Below are positions 10,059 through 20,476 of a stretch of 64,000 nt of DNA, piece after piece. A model generated the notes under the pieces. It was not told where the DNA came from. It was given only the letters and a program-made list of their open reading frames with translations, and did no database searches. The stretch's first letter is position 1. Each line of letters opens with the position of its first letter. The stretch comes from Agapetus fuscipes. Lineage: Eukaryota; Arthropoda; Insecta; Trichoptera; Glossosomatidae. The translations under genes were made by a program, and so were the position numbers. Location: positions 8,122,001 to 8,186,000 of the forward strand of contig OX637334.1 in assembly GCA_951799405.1 (NCBI GenBank), read 5' to 3'.

Positions 10059-10367
10059 AGTCGATAGCTCAGTTGGTAGAGTGCTTGCATTCCATGCCGA
10101 GAAATAGGATTCGAATCCTACCGCGGCCGCGGGTGTCAGCGATGATCTCCCGTTTCGGTGTTTATTTCAAGCTCAAAATAAAATGCCGGCAAGTTGTACT
10201 CAGCCTCCACAAGAAATGAGTACTAGACCCCTTGGGAGCTGGGAAAACGACACTTCCACTGAAGTGGTTGGCCGGCCCCCTTACATATATAAATAAATTG
10301 CCACATGCGACCCCTTAGGGGAAAAACGGGGCAATAATTTACACTATGTGTGTAGCTTAGTTGCGTT
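10059..10367 (+). mobile_element. Family A tRNA-derived SINE, near full length
   Basis: The head 'tcgatagctcagttggtaga' contains a good A box and 'ggattcgaatcc' a good B box. The body has 'cccgtttcggtgtttatttc', 'aaaataaaatgccggcaag', 'ctcagcctccacaagaaatg' and 'cactgaagtggttgg'. The end is 'tgtgtagcttagttgcgtt'. A second SINE (family B, reverse) abuts its 3' end. Confidence 0.9.
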
Positions 10368-10760
10368 TAGGATGATTTATTGGTGAGCGCTATTTTTACA
10401 TTCTGCAAGCTTGGTCGCTGCCAAAGAAGGTGCTAATTCTCATGCAAGACTCAATTGTTGTAAGGCTGGATAGATCTTTATTGACCGGTCTTTGGTAAGC
10501 GCACATGGTTTGTTTTTTTTATCTAAATTGACAACTTTTTCAACTCCACTTAGATCCAGGAAGGCTGTTTAAACTTTGGTGAACTTTTTTTGATAAGGGT
10601 TCGTATATTTTCCAACAGAGTGAAGAGAATATTAGAAAATTTAACGTAACATCGTGCCACGAAGTTGCACTATACGTGCAGCTTAGTTACATTTTGTTAA
10701 TGATATATTTCGTACTCATCGGAGAATCGAATCCATTGAGAGCCTAAATCTTGAACTAAA
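10368..10760 (-). mobile_element. Family B SINE, reverse, interrupted
   Basis: Reverse-strand B: 'aggatgatttattggtgagc', 'gcaagcttggtcgctg', 'gtaaggctggatagatc', 'gaccggtctttggtaa', then after about 100 bp of unrelated DNA 'ccaacagagtgaagagaat' and a decayed head. A family A 3' end sits inside at 10655-10697. Confidence 0.65.
10655..10697 (+). repeat. Family A 3' fragment nested in family B
   Basis: 'gccacgaagttgcactatac' and 'gtgcagcttagttacatt' match the last 40 bp of family A. Confidence 0.6.
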
Positions 10761-11337
10761 TCATCTATATGTTAGCAAGCAAATGAATTTCACTTGCAGT
10801 AAGTGTAAGCGCAAACTTGTGGGTGTGCGATAAAAAATGAGTCGTGAATGTTAACAAATGCTAACAACTATGCAACAAAATGTAAAAGAATTTCAAAAAC
10901 GCTTTTGAAATTGTAATCCGTAGTCCAATCAACAATTTATCAGTTGATTTTATTTCAAAATAATTAAAACCGGAAAGGATTCTCTTGATTGACTTGTTTG
11001 AAAATCAGATCAGGTTTCGATGCAGACTCGAAAAATAAAATCAGCCAGGAACGTGACGAAATCCTTGATTGGTCTGGAAAACAGAAATGAAATAAACCAT
11101 GTTATGTATAACCTGTATAAAATATGTTGTCAAGAGATCCTTCCAATAAGTGACCGCAATTGATTTTATGAAACATTTTTTTCGTTTGCTAAGGATGTTT
11201 ACAACCATTTACGACCGGTATTCTTATCCCAATGTAATCTAGGTTTTTACGAAACCATACTTCAATCGCCACTTCCTCTCGGTGTCTTAAAACTAAGGAA
11301 ACAAAACACCATGCGGCTAAAACCCTGCTACATAGCA
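10761..11337. other. No feature recognised
   Basis: Nothing identified up to the duplicated segment. The 64-codon reverse frame at 11189-11383 is unrecognised. Confidence 0.45.
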
Positions 11338-11613
11338 TCAAGACATCAACTGCCACCTCAAGTACAACTTTGATGCACTTCAAAAAGTGTCATAGACCTC
11401 CAAACTACATGAAATATTGCACAGGGTTCCTTAAATAATGTTAAAGCTGGCACTAAAAAAACTAAACTGAACTGCATCCCTGTAGCCCTGCTTCAAAGGA
11501 TCAGGGCATCAACCTCCACATCACCAACACCCACACCTCTGCAGCACTTCAACAAGTGTCATAGACCTCTTAATTCTATGAAGTCTGGGGTAATTGTTGC
11601 ACAGGATTCCTTA
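11338..11613 (+). repeat. Imperfect tandem duplication upstream of retrotransposon
   Basis: Two copies, about 11338-11434 and 11483-11613, share 'gtgtcatagacctc' and 'attgcacagggttccttaaa' (second copy: 'gttgcacaggattccttaaa'). The second copy leads directly into the reverse transcriptase pseudogene. Confidence 0.6.
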
Positions 11614-13543
11614 AAGAAACTAATGGCATAAATTGTAAAGCACATAGAAAGGAAATTGAAGCATTTTATGTGGATACGGTGAATGCACTCAAGCAGGCAG
11701 CTGAAGAGATATTCCGAAGGAAAACATATAATATAGGAACACACCCGAATGGAATGCATATGTCCGTGAGTCACACGAGGAAGCACGAAAGACCTTTTTG
11801 GAGTGGGTTCAATCTGGGAAAGTTAATAGTGGACCTATTTTCCAAAAACGAGTTGAGACGCGTAAATTATTTAAAAAAAAAATGCGCAAAGTGCGCATTA
11901 ACCAGAACCAGATTAAAGCCGATGCGATGACTAAAAGTATGATAACTGCAGACTTTCAATCATTCTGGAAACATACCAATAGAATGAAAGCGGTGAAATC
12001 GACTATATCAACGACTGTAAACAACGTTACAGGTGAAAAAGAAATTTGCGCCCTCTGGAAAAATCATTACAACGACTTGTATAAAGATGGTGATGACAAG
12101 GCGTATCTCAATGATAAGCTCGAAAACAACCTAACCATCAATGTAAGTGAAGTTGAGTGTGCCATTCGCAGACTCAAGGGCAATAGGGCAGCTGGGGTGG
12201 ATGGAGTCACGGCTGAGATGGCGAAGGCCGCCCACTGCAAAGTTAGTCTGCTATGGGCCTTGGCTTTCACGGCGATGTTTCGACATGCATATCTACCGGA
12301 TGATGTATGCACCTCACTCATCTGTCCAATCGTAAAAAACAAAAGTGCTGACATAATGTCAATTGACAATTACAGGCCGATAGCTGTTGCCACGACAGCA
12401 GCTAAACTCAAGAGTCGTGGTGGAGAAAGCCAATCAGAAATAAACAACATCCGATAATCAATTTGGATTTAAAAGTGGCTCTGGTATTGAAATGGCGATA
12501 TTTGTACTGAAAAATATAGTCAGGAGGTATAATGATAAGAAAACGCCCATAAATGCTTGTTTCATGGACTTGATAAAAGCATACGACACGGTGAGTCACA
12601 ACATAATACAAAATGTATTACAGGAGGTCAAAAACCTGCCGAAGGAGGTTGGTGAAATGTGTCAAACATTGAACAACCATCTTTTATACAGAGTAAAATG
12701 GGGATCAGCTGTATCGGACAAATTTAAAGCCAAAAGAGGCCTCAAGCAAGGTGGAATATCCTCACTATGCTTATTTAATTTGTATATCGACCCGTTGCAT
12801 GAAAGGCTGATAAATACTAGGGTGGGCTGCTTCATGGATGGAAAGCTCATCAACTCTATATCATATGCAGACGACATGGTGCTGATGGCACCCTCCTTGG
12901 CAGGGCTGCGTAAGCTCGTGGCGGTCTGTGAAGAGTTTGCCAATGAAAGACGGCTAATATATAATGAAAAAAATGCGAAGTATTAGTGTTCAAGCCAAAG
13001 GGGTGGAACCTTCATGTACCCTCAGTCAGTGTCAATGGCAGAGAGATGAAACGAGTGCGGGAGTTTACATATTTAGGCCACGTGCTAAATGAAACATTAA
13101 CTGATGACTATGACATCAAACGACAACTACGCTCGCACTGCAGGAAAGCTAATATGTTAGCCCGGCGGTTCGCACAATGCTCGGATATCGTTAAAAACAG
13201 GCTCTTCCTCGTTTTATGTACGCAACAATACACCAGCGAGTTGTGGTGTGACTATAAAGCACAAAGCATGAACGAGATGAGAGTCTGCTACAACATGGGC
13301 TACAGAGCATTGTTACGACTGCGGAAGAGCTGTAGTGCGAGTGGGATGTTTGTGGCGGCTCAACTACCCTCCTGGAATGGGTTACTGCGAACCCGAATGG
13401 CTGGGTTCAGAGACAGAATTGAATCCAGCGAAAACTCTGATCGTAGCAATCAGAGGCCTGAAATGGGAGTTGGGCATATGGCGTCATTGGGCAAGGAACT
13501 TGAAGCTTATGTAGCCTTTTTTCCCTGTTTAATATGTTCCTGA
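11598..13543 (+). pseudogene. Non-LTR retrotransposon endonuclease-linker and reverse transcriptase, frameshifted
   Basis: Coding similarity runs through four reading frames. The first, 11598-11755, is the linker region (EIEAFYVDTVNALKQAAEE). After a shift near 11755 it continues as NAYVRESHEEARKTFLEW and KVNSGPIF, then NRAAGVDGVTAEMAKAAHCK and SIDNYRPIAVATTAAKL. A second shift near 12415 leads to DNQFGFKSGSG, catalytic motif A FMDLIKAYDTVSH, motif B RGLKQGGISS and catalytic SYADDMVLMAPS. A third shift near 12975 gives VNGREMKRVREFTYLGHV and the C-terminal MGYRALLRLRKSC block. Both catalytic aspartate motifs are still present but the frame breaks make it non-functional. The endonuclease is mostly missing. 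It belongs to a different group from the 6.9 kb element (GLKQGG rather than SGVPQGS). The clade was not resolved. Confidence 0.85.
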
Positions 13544-13765
13544 TATTCAATGTACAATGACCATGTATTTCTCTTTTCTTTCACTGTTTAACTATATATT
13601 TTGTTTGCTCTTTTTTCTCATATATTTCATCACTTATTTTCATGTTTCTACATTTTTGTAATTTTCTATGTACTTTTTCTCTTGATGTATTATTTTTTTA
13701 TGGCTGGTCATGTATTGCACCCTCCACATGACTAAGCTGGAATAAACGCATATTATTATTAAATA
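13544..13765 (+). mobile_element. 3' UTR and ATT-repeat tail of the second retrotransposon
   Basis: T-rich untranslated region ending 'aataaacgcatattattatt' near 13742-13762. The ATT-repeat end resembles the tail of family B SINEs, a possible partner relationship (inference). Confidence 0.6.
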
Positions 13766-14522
13766 CATAGGTTTCATACGTCAATACAACATTTAAAAAA
13801 ATAAAAAAGATTAATGAATAGTATAAATGTTTCCTTCGATTTAATAAAGTTACAGTATTGTTACGTTTTTAGGGTTCCAAAAGTCTTTCAATTAAAAACA
13901 CTGGTCTTCTTTTACAGTTGTTTATTTTTTACACTTTTAATATTTATTTTCACAAAGACAGTCCCGATTATTCCATTACACTTGGTTTCTGTTCACTGGT
14001 CAAGTTGGTTCAATGTATTTGTAAAGCTGGCAGGAGACTGACTCTGCAAGCGACTTGCATCCTTTTTATACTCTTCAAAACAGTACCATCTAGAACTATA
14101 TTCGCTAGACAGTTCCAGATTCAAGTAGGTACGTGGTAATCATTATTTCGAGATGCTTCAAGTATTTTATTCAATTATTCCTACCCACACATACTTATGA
14201 GGATTCTTATTGCATAGTTATAGCTAATACCTATACTTATTCTAATATTGACATAACAGTATGGTATTGATGGACCAAATATCCGAAATTACGAATGAAT
14301 GGAATATCCAGAGTCATAATAAAAAAAGAGCTTGTATGAAGAAGGTTATGACTCTGGAGGAAATGAAAGAAGTATGAAAGGATAGAAAGAAATGGCGGTT
14401 GATCTGTAATGTTGGCGGCTAGGGTTTATTAAAGTGAAATTGGTTTTATGTTTTAGTTTTTTTTTTGGTGTCCATGTATATATTATTATTTATTGATTTA
14501 AAAAATGTGATTTGTCATGTAT
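13766..14522. other. No feature recognised
   Basis: AT-rich; short frames at 13814-14139 lack motifs. Confidence 0.45.
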
Positions 14523-14773
14523 GTTCCTTGACTTATAGGTTGGTATGCGGCTGACCACCCATACTATAAAAAATGGTTCACTTTGCCAATGTCACCCCTG
14601 TTTCAGGGAAGGACGGCAAGAGTTGCAGGGCTTATGTTCATTTGAGATTGGGTTTTTATAATGTAGGTCCACATGTGGCATGTGCTAGCGCGAAATTATA
14701 CATGTCTGCTTGTGGGAATGCATTTGATATAAATCTTAAATGATATATATCCTTGCAGCTTAGATTAGATTAG
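14523..14773 (+). mobile_element. Family C element, full length
   Basis: One of the best copies. Head 'ttccttgacttataggttgg', 'tatgcggctgaccaccc', 'aaatggttcactttgccaat', 'cccctgtttcagggaagg', 'acggcaagagttgcagggct', 'ttcatttgagattgggtttt', core 'cacatgtggcatgtgc', end 'cttagattagattaga'. The GATTA-type repeat tail replaces poly(A). No A or B box typical of tRNA was found. Confidence 0.9.
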
Positions 14774-14784
14774 ACATCCTCATT

Positions 14785-14960
14785 ATGAGCTCGAAAGCCC
14801 TTAGTGGACCTTGGCTGAATCCAGGATTCTCCTCCACTCTCACCTGTCCTATATCGCTATTGCTCTCCACCTGCAAATGTCTGCCTTGGCTGCATCTGCG
14901 TTGACATTGCCCAATGTCCATCCATTGCATTTTGGCAATATGGGGTTTGCATCGTCAATT
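14785..14960 (+). repeat. Family H dispersed repeat
   Basis: 'ccttggctgaatccaggatt' and 'ctcctccactctcacctg' are nearly identical to 43555-43595, and 'ctgcatctgcgttgaca' follows in both. Probably a retroelement end related to family U. Confidence 0.65.
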
Positions 14961-14973
14961 CTAATTATCTGCA

Positions 14974-15142
14974 GGGCTGGAAGTTCATCACCACGGTAAT
15001 TCTAACCTACCGAATATCGATAATATTTGTATGAAAACCTGTCAATCCAAGATGGCTGCAAGTGAGCAGCTGATTAGTATTCATACAAATATTACCGATA
15101 TTCGGTAGGTAAGAATTAACGTGATGATTAGACTTCCAGCCC
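14974..15142. mobile_element. 169-bp MITE-like element with long inverted ends
   Basis: Left end 'gggctggaagttcatcacca' mirrors right end 'gtgatgattagacttccagc'. The inverted arms extend about 60 bp, including 'cctaccgaatatcgataata' against 'tattaccgatattcggtagg'. The unique centre has 'aagatggctgcaagtgagca'. No coding capacity. Confidence 0.85.
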
Positions 15143-15210
15143 AGCCCACTACAGGCTTGAATGCAACAAAAAAATTACAGCTTTTTAGGTATTGTTTTTT
15201 TAAATATGTC

Positions 15211-15539
15211 CGGTCGATAGCTCAGTTGGTAGAGTGCTTGCATTCCATGCCGTGAGCTCGGGTTCGAATCTCACCGAGGGTGTCAGAAATGATTACCCGT
15301 TTCGGTGTTTATTTCAAGCCCCAAAATAAAATACCGGCAAGGTTTACTCAGCCTTCACAAGAAATGAGTACCAGCTCTTTCGGGAGCTGGGAAACCCCTA
15401 CTTCAACTGAAGTGGTTGGCGTAAGGCCGGCCCCCTTACCTGTAAAAATAAAAAGGTTCAAATCGCCACATGCGATCCCTTCGGGGATAATGCGGCAAGA
15501 AGTTACACTATATGTGTAGCTTAGTTGCGTTGCGTTGCG
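15211..15539 (+). mobile_element. Family A tRNA-derived SINE, full length
   Basis: Best family A copy: A box in 'gctcagttggtagagtgc', B box 'gggttcgaatctcaccgagg', body 'aaaataaaataccggcaagg', 'gcggcaagaagttacacta' and 3' end 'gtgtagcttagttgcgttgc'. The short ttgcg repeat at the end looks like its tail. Confidence 0.92.
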
Positions 15540-15933
15540 GTGTCAAAGAAGGTATGTTTTTCATAAAGGTTTCTTTTAAATATATGTACATATTTTTTTA
15601 GTTTGGTTTCATTTTGCTTAAATCAGCATTGAGGAGGATCTACTGACGAACGTTAATTGAAAAAAAAACCATTTCTCACGCTATCACAATGGTAGAGGTT
15701 CGCTTTATGGTCCATAAAAAATAATTGTAATATGTATGGAAAAAATGTATGAATTAAAAGTCGTTCTTTTGGTCAAACAATGAGGTATCTTTCAAATGCT
15801 ATATTTGTTCAGTTTAAAGATTTTTTAGTTATCTTACAAATTATTTTAAAATCACGCACTTGAATTATTAAGTAAATTTCAACAACAAAAACTTTGTGTT
15901 TTATTTTTCAAATAAAAAAAAAATCTTTCACGA
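15540..15933. other. No feature recognised
   Basis: AT-rich, nothing identified. Confidence 0.5.
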
Positions 15934-16186
15934 CTATAATCTTAGCCGTAAAGGAATAAACATACATTTAAGATTCACTTTAAATGTACGCCAACAAGCA
16001 GACGCATGCAAATTCACGCTTACACATGTTGCATGGATATTTACAATAAACCTCATATTAGCATATGCCTTGAAACTCCTGTCGCCCCATCTTCAAACGA
16101 TGTGTTTTTGGGAAAAGCGAAGCAAATTTTTACAGCATGGGGGTTCAGCCTCAAACCAACCTATAAGTCAAGTAACAGATTACCAT
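15934..16186 (-). repeat. Family C, reverse, degenerate
   Basis: 'aagattcactttaaatgtac', 'cacgcttacacatgttgcat', 'tttttacagcatggggg' and 'accaacctataagtcaagta' follow reverse family C order. The middle is replaced or badly diverged. Confidence 0.65.
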
Positions 16187-16224
16187 GAAACATATTAATA
16201 GGCAGACAACGAAAATATGAATAT

Positions 16225-16400
16225 ATTAACGGCATTTGTCAAAAAGATACATAATATTGACGGTTGCCTGGAAACTGATTGTAACATGACCTCGTTTGCA
16301 TGTAGATGAGGCCCGAGGTCGGACTCTTTTTTAGTACACATATCGGCTCAGATGCTCCATGTATATATTTTACGAGTATGTTGATCAATGCTCAAAATAG
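16225..16400 (+). repeat. Family S dispersed repeat
   Basis: 'tgcctggaaactgatt', 'gacctcgtttgcatg', 'atcggctcagatgctccat' and 'atatattttac' recur in the same order at 55505-55650. Nature unknown. Confidence 0.65.
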
Positions 16401-16810
16401 TTCATTCCAGTGTTGTGGCATTATTTTCCTCAATATTGGAAGAAAAATAATTTTACTTATTTAAATCTTACCTTTTTTTAACTCGAGTTTACTTTATGGT
16501 TCCTAATAACACAATATGATAAGATTATACTAACATTTGATTAGCTTAATGTATGATTAACCAAAGCTAATGATCTCAAGACACGTCAGCATATAATCTT
16601 GTGTACTTTTTTATAATGTAAATTTTTGTTGCTCTTATTAAAGTAATGAATATGTTTTCGGAGAGTTATGGGCCATTCAATTTAAAAAGTTACAAAAGAT
16701 TTTGATCTGGAACACAGATAATGGGATAACAAAATAATTTCAAGACCTCCCAAATAGCATCTACACTTTCTATGAGTATTATTTATAATGTTTTAAATTT
16801 ACTCCGATAA
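16401..16810. other. No feature recognised
   Basis: AT-rich, nothing identified. Confidence 0.5.
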
Positions 16811-16884
16811 TTCCTTCACTTACAACATAGTACGAGGCTAACCACCCATATTGCGGATGTAAATCTGTGCAACTTAGATTATAG
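16811..16884 (+). repeat. Family C with large internal deletion
   Basis: Head-like 'gaggctaaccacccatattg' is joined directly to the 3' end 'gcaacttagattatag'. Confidence 0.5.
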
Positions 16885-17135
16885 ATGGAGTCAAGCCACG
16901 TTTTAAAGAGCCAAAGGTCTAACACAGTGTTTGGAGAGCGTGCATTTGCAGTTGCTGGTCCTCTGGCCTGGAACAGCCTGCCTTATCATGTAAGGGAACT
17001 AGAGGACCATGGAAAGTTCCGAAATGCTCTAAAGACAAGCAAATTTCTTGAATCACATGCACAAGCGCCCTTGGAGTGACTTTATCACGAAACGGCGCTA
17101 TAAAGAAATCACCAACTCATCATCATCATCATCTG
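16885..17135 (+). pseudogene. Non-LTR retrotransposon C-terminus relic (family V)
   Basis: The 64-codon frame contains VFGERAFAVAGPLAWNSLPY then VRELEDHGKFRNALKT, the typical C-terminus of non-LTR reverse transcriptase proteins, and ends QAPLE. The 3' end reads 'cacgaaacggcgctataaag' and finishes in a CATCATCATCATC tail near 17115-17131. It is the same family as 5355-5670 and 8733-9015, with the clearest tail. Confidence 0.7.
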
Positions 17136-17204
17136 TGGGAACTTTCTGAATTATACGATCTGTACTAAGACATTAATGTGGTTCAGTCATTGAAAGTCCG
17201 TACT

Positions 17205-17370
17205 CCGTGTGATGCATTGGATGTTTGCATCCAGAAATAGACCATCGGAGCCTAGAAAAGATGGTTGTGATGACGGTGCAGAAGAGTGAGAAGACCCAGA
17301 TTAAGGATTCTGGACAGAGTGGGGGTACACTGCCGTGGAGGTAGACTGCACATTAAAAAATGAATTAATT
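17205..17370 (+). pseudogene. Possible retroelement C-terminal relic
   Basis: One frame gives CRRVRRPRLRILDRV, resembling the R-G-R-P-x-x-R-W-x-D stretch near the end of some non-LTR proteins. Short and decayed. Confidence 0.3.
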
Positions 17371-18766
17371 AGCCCTCGTCTTAGCAACCCGGCCGCCTGA
17401 TGTCACATTTTTTTTGTCCGTGCAAGGAGCGTGAATTTATTGTTAAAAGTATATAAAATAAATATGGTAAGTTTTTGTTGTTGTTGTAATTCTTCAGAAC
17501 AATAAAAGTACAACAAATTCTAATTTCGCAATGGCAAAAACCTTCACAAAGTTAAAATTCTAGACGAAATTTCATTCTCACATCATAAACAATCATTTTT
17601 CAACATTTCACCACGTCAAATTAAATTAAAAGTATAACAATAAAAAAATATAATACGATTCTCTTGAGTTACATCAACCATTGCTAATCCACTGGGAGTC
17701 TGCAGTGTAGTTTTAAACGTCACTCTTGAATTTAAACGTAGCGTTTGCGAAAAAATATATGGAAACTGAAAACAGCTCCACTAGCGAGATTTTTGGTTTC
17801 GATACATTTTTGTAGTACTTGGGGTACTGCAGTGGTGAAATCTCAATACAGGCAAATAATTATTGCCATGCTTCATATATATAATATTTAAAATTAAAGC
17901 TTCGATTCTTTAAAATTGCAAGTTTGGTACATTATGTAGGTACTATCACAGTTTTTGCGATCAATAAATGAATATAAGATGGTTTAAAAAATGCCACTGA
18001 GATGGTACCATAGTGGTCAGACTGAGAGAAATAGCAAAACGTGTCTTAGATGGTTAAATATTTTAACAATGGACAAAAACAATTTTTGATTTAAAATTCT
18101 TTTTATGTATAGAACTGTGACATTTGCCGACAAATAAAAACATTTGTCTGTACAAAATCCTTACCCAGCCGCTTTACGACGCAATTTTGGTTATGCCAAT
18201 TCATCTGCGAACCTCATATTTATCACTCAACGCCGTATTTAATGCCATTTTTAAATTTTCGAAATCCAGTTTGCGTTGTCACCAGTTTTAAAACGGAAAA
18301 ATCATTTTTGTAGGAATTTTAGGCCGTACAAATTTAAGTTATTTATCTTGGCATATAGAACCAAATTGCATACTTGTTTAAAGTGCAAAATTTTGTATTT
18401 AGAGTATTATTTAAATAAACTATTCAAATATCAATTTCATAGTTTTGCCTACCCATGCTTGAAATGCTGTGTTCGTCCCTGGAGTGCTGACACAACTTTT
18501 TATTATTTAAAGAAGCAAACTTTTAGACGTTTTTTCTTGGCTGGTTACAGTTAGTTGACGAAACAAAAGCAATTGAGTCAAGTATTATTTTATTTGTGAA
18601 GGTGCTAAAAAACTTTTATGCTAGGCGCTGTTAAATTGGGTTTATAGCTTTTTTATGAAGTGCCAGAAGTCATGAGCTGTTTTCGTAATGCGCGAGATTT
18701 TATTTAACTAATAAAGTGTTGAAATTTTTTTAAAATTATTTCAAGGAATATTTTTGAGAATTATGC
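17371..18766. other. Long stretch without recognised genes
   Basis: No gene or clear repeat. About 17715-17830 has weak similarity to 57505-57640 ('cagctc' followed by 'tcgatacattttt'). The 92-codon frame at 18276-18554 has no recognisable motif. Confidence 0.45.
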
Positions 18767-18933
18767 CTCAAGTATAAATAAAGCATTGCGTCAACTCACT
18801 TCGACTGCGTAAATCGAAATAAATAAAAATGTATAAAATCAAAATCGCCCTCTAGAAGTGCCGTCGTACATTCTATACATTTATGATTTACGCAATCGAG
18901 ATGAGTTTTACGTAATATTTTATACTCGAAGCA
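18767..18933. repeat. Foldback with ~70-bp arms
   Basis: 'gactgcgtaaatcgaaataa' on the left pairs with the mirrored 'tatgatttacgcaatcgaga' on the right. 'aaaatgtataaaat' pairs with 'attctatacattta'. The loop is short. Confidence 0.65.
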
Positions 18934-18962
18934 CTGAAAATTGTTGTTGAACTAATATCGTT

Positions 18963-19100
18963 CAGTCGATTAGGTCAGTTGGTAGAATGCTTGCGTTCAA
19001 AGCTAGATGACTAGGGTTTGATCTTTACTAAGGGTGATTTCTCGATTCAGTGTTAATTTCAAATCCAAAACTCATAGATTTTGTAAATTTTACACAAGCA
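18963..19100 (+). repeat. Family A, degenerate 5' part
   Basis: 'agtcgattaggtcagttggt' and 'agaatgcttgcgttcaa' keep the tRNA-like head; 'gtgttaatttcaaatccaaa' follows as in family A. Confidence 0.6.
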
Positions 19101-19110
19101 GGAAAACCTC

Positions 19111-19355
19111 CAGTAATAACACACCTCAAAAGCTCTTGTTTAGTCGTCGCTGTAGAAATCCAGACAAGGCCTAGTTACTACAAAGCTAGATTAACCTTGT
19201 TAACGGGTTTTTAATTTATAAAGTACTTGATTTATTATTTTGCAAGATAAAATGTTAACCACTCAAGAAGAAGATGTACAAATAAGTATAGTTTTTTGTG
19301 TTACGCTAGGAATCAAACCCACTTCCTTCCAAATACAAGTCTGAAGCTTTGAACA
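19111..19355 (-). repeat. Family B, reverse, degenerate
   Basis: 'cacacctcaaaagctcttg', 'gtcgtcgctgtagaaatc', 'aaggcctagttactacaaag' and the head remnant 'ggaatcaaacccacttcc' follow reverse family B order. Confidence 0.6.
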
Positions 19356-19789
19356 AAAACCTGTTTTAAACTATCATCCCCATCATTATTAGTACTACAA
19401 CCCTGTAAGTTGTAAATTATGAAAAAAAAGTGTCTTGTTTTGTGGATGACCCTCGCAAGCCGTAAATATATAGCATGCAAAAATGACACGTTTGTAGCAC
19501 GAACGCCATTCAACCATGTTCTGTCGTTTTTAATTTTCAATAATCAAATTAAAACAGATTTAAGGCCTGGCTCCTCCCACACTAAGTCATAAACAACATT
19601 TTCTTCGATCGCACGCGTTATTTTGACTTTAAAAAAATGCTCCATAAATTTACTTGAAGTGTCCCTGCCTCCTATTTCGGAATATACCGTAACTTATAGT
19701 ATTTAATGATGTACAGATGCAATTAATATTAGCCCACTTAAAATGTTATACATTTAATTTGATTCACAGATGATCCATGGATAACCTTT
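19356..19789. other. No feature recognised
   Basis: Nothing identified. Confidence 0.45.
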
Positions 19790-19870
19790 TTGATGGTGAG
19801 GAGAACTCACTTTAGGCGGCGGATGAGCCATGGATTTGCACGGTTTGAATAACAGTGCTAAGTTCCAGCT
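19790..19870 (+). repeat. Family R (MITE-like) copy
   Basis: 'gagaactcactttaggcggc', 'ggatgagccatggatttg' and 'aataacagtgctaa' match 52053-52135 in order. Confidence 0.6.
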
Positions 19871-20094
19871 ACCCACTGACTTTATTATGAGGTTAACATA
19901 CATATTTCTTAATTAGATTTTTGTAAAAGTCATTGTAATATGAGAGAACAGAATTGTTAACGGTATCACATAATGGCTGAAATATTTTTAAGAATCTATC
20001 TCAGAATGTTTTATTAGTAATAATATTTAGCTGATTACGCTACTTTTCTATGAATCGCATCTCTAGAGCTCTTTGAAAACTTAGAAAATGTAAA
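19871..20094. other. No feature recognised
   Basis: Nothing identified. Confidence 0.4.
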
Positions 20095-20168
20095 ACTTCA
20101 ATTCTCAAGCAATACCCAGTTGCTTTAGGCTGGATGGATCTTTTGTGGCCGATCTTTATGATAAAGGC
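20095..20168 (-). repeat. Family B fragment, reverse
   Basis: 'caattctcaagcaatacccag' (shortened match) and 'taggctggatggatctttt' correspond to the middle of family B. Confidence 0.55.
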
Positions 20169-20344
20169 AGAATAAATAATAGGCTGCTTTGGATCCTAGT
20201 TACATAAACAAGTGACATTAGCCGGCCGAGAAATAACTTATTTACATCCGTGCAAAAAACTTTCTGAATATATTATGAACGAAAAAAGGATGCTTCATTA
20301 ATTCAATGTGTAGAAAAATCTGTTTTTGGTCAGGAAGATCGCCA

Positions 20345-20476
20345 TTTCAATTGAAGAGATTAGCGTTAGGTTGGCTACCTTACCTATAAAAATAAACAGG
20401 TTCCATTCGCCTCATGTGATCCCTTCGGGGAAAACACGACATGATGTTACACTAAATGTCTAGCTTAGCAGCGTAG
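20345..20476 (+). repeat. Family A 3' fragment
   Basis: 'ttcaattgaagagattagcg', 'atgtgatcccttcggggaaa' and 'tgtctagcttagcagcgt' match the last third of family A. Confidence 0.65.

Noticed and set aside
15211..15290. Functional tRNA gene
   Set aside because: Good A and B boxes, but the acceptor arms do not pair and the same sequence heads a dispersed ~330-bp repeat.
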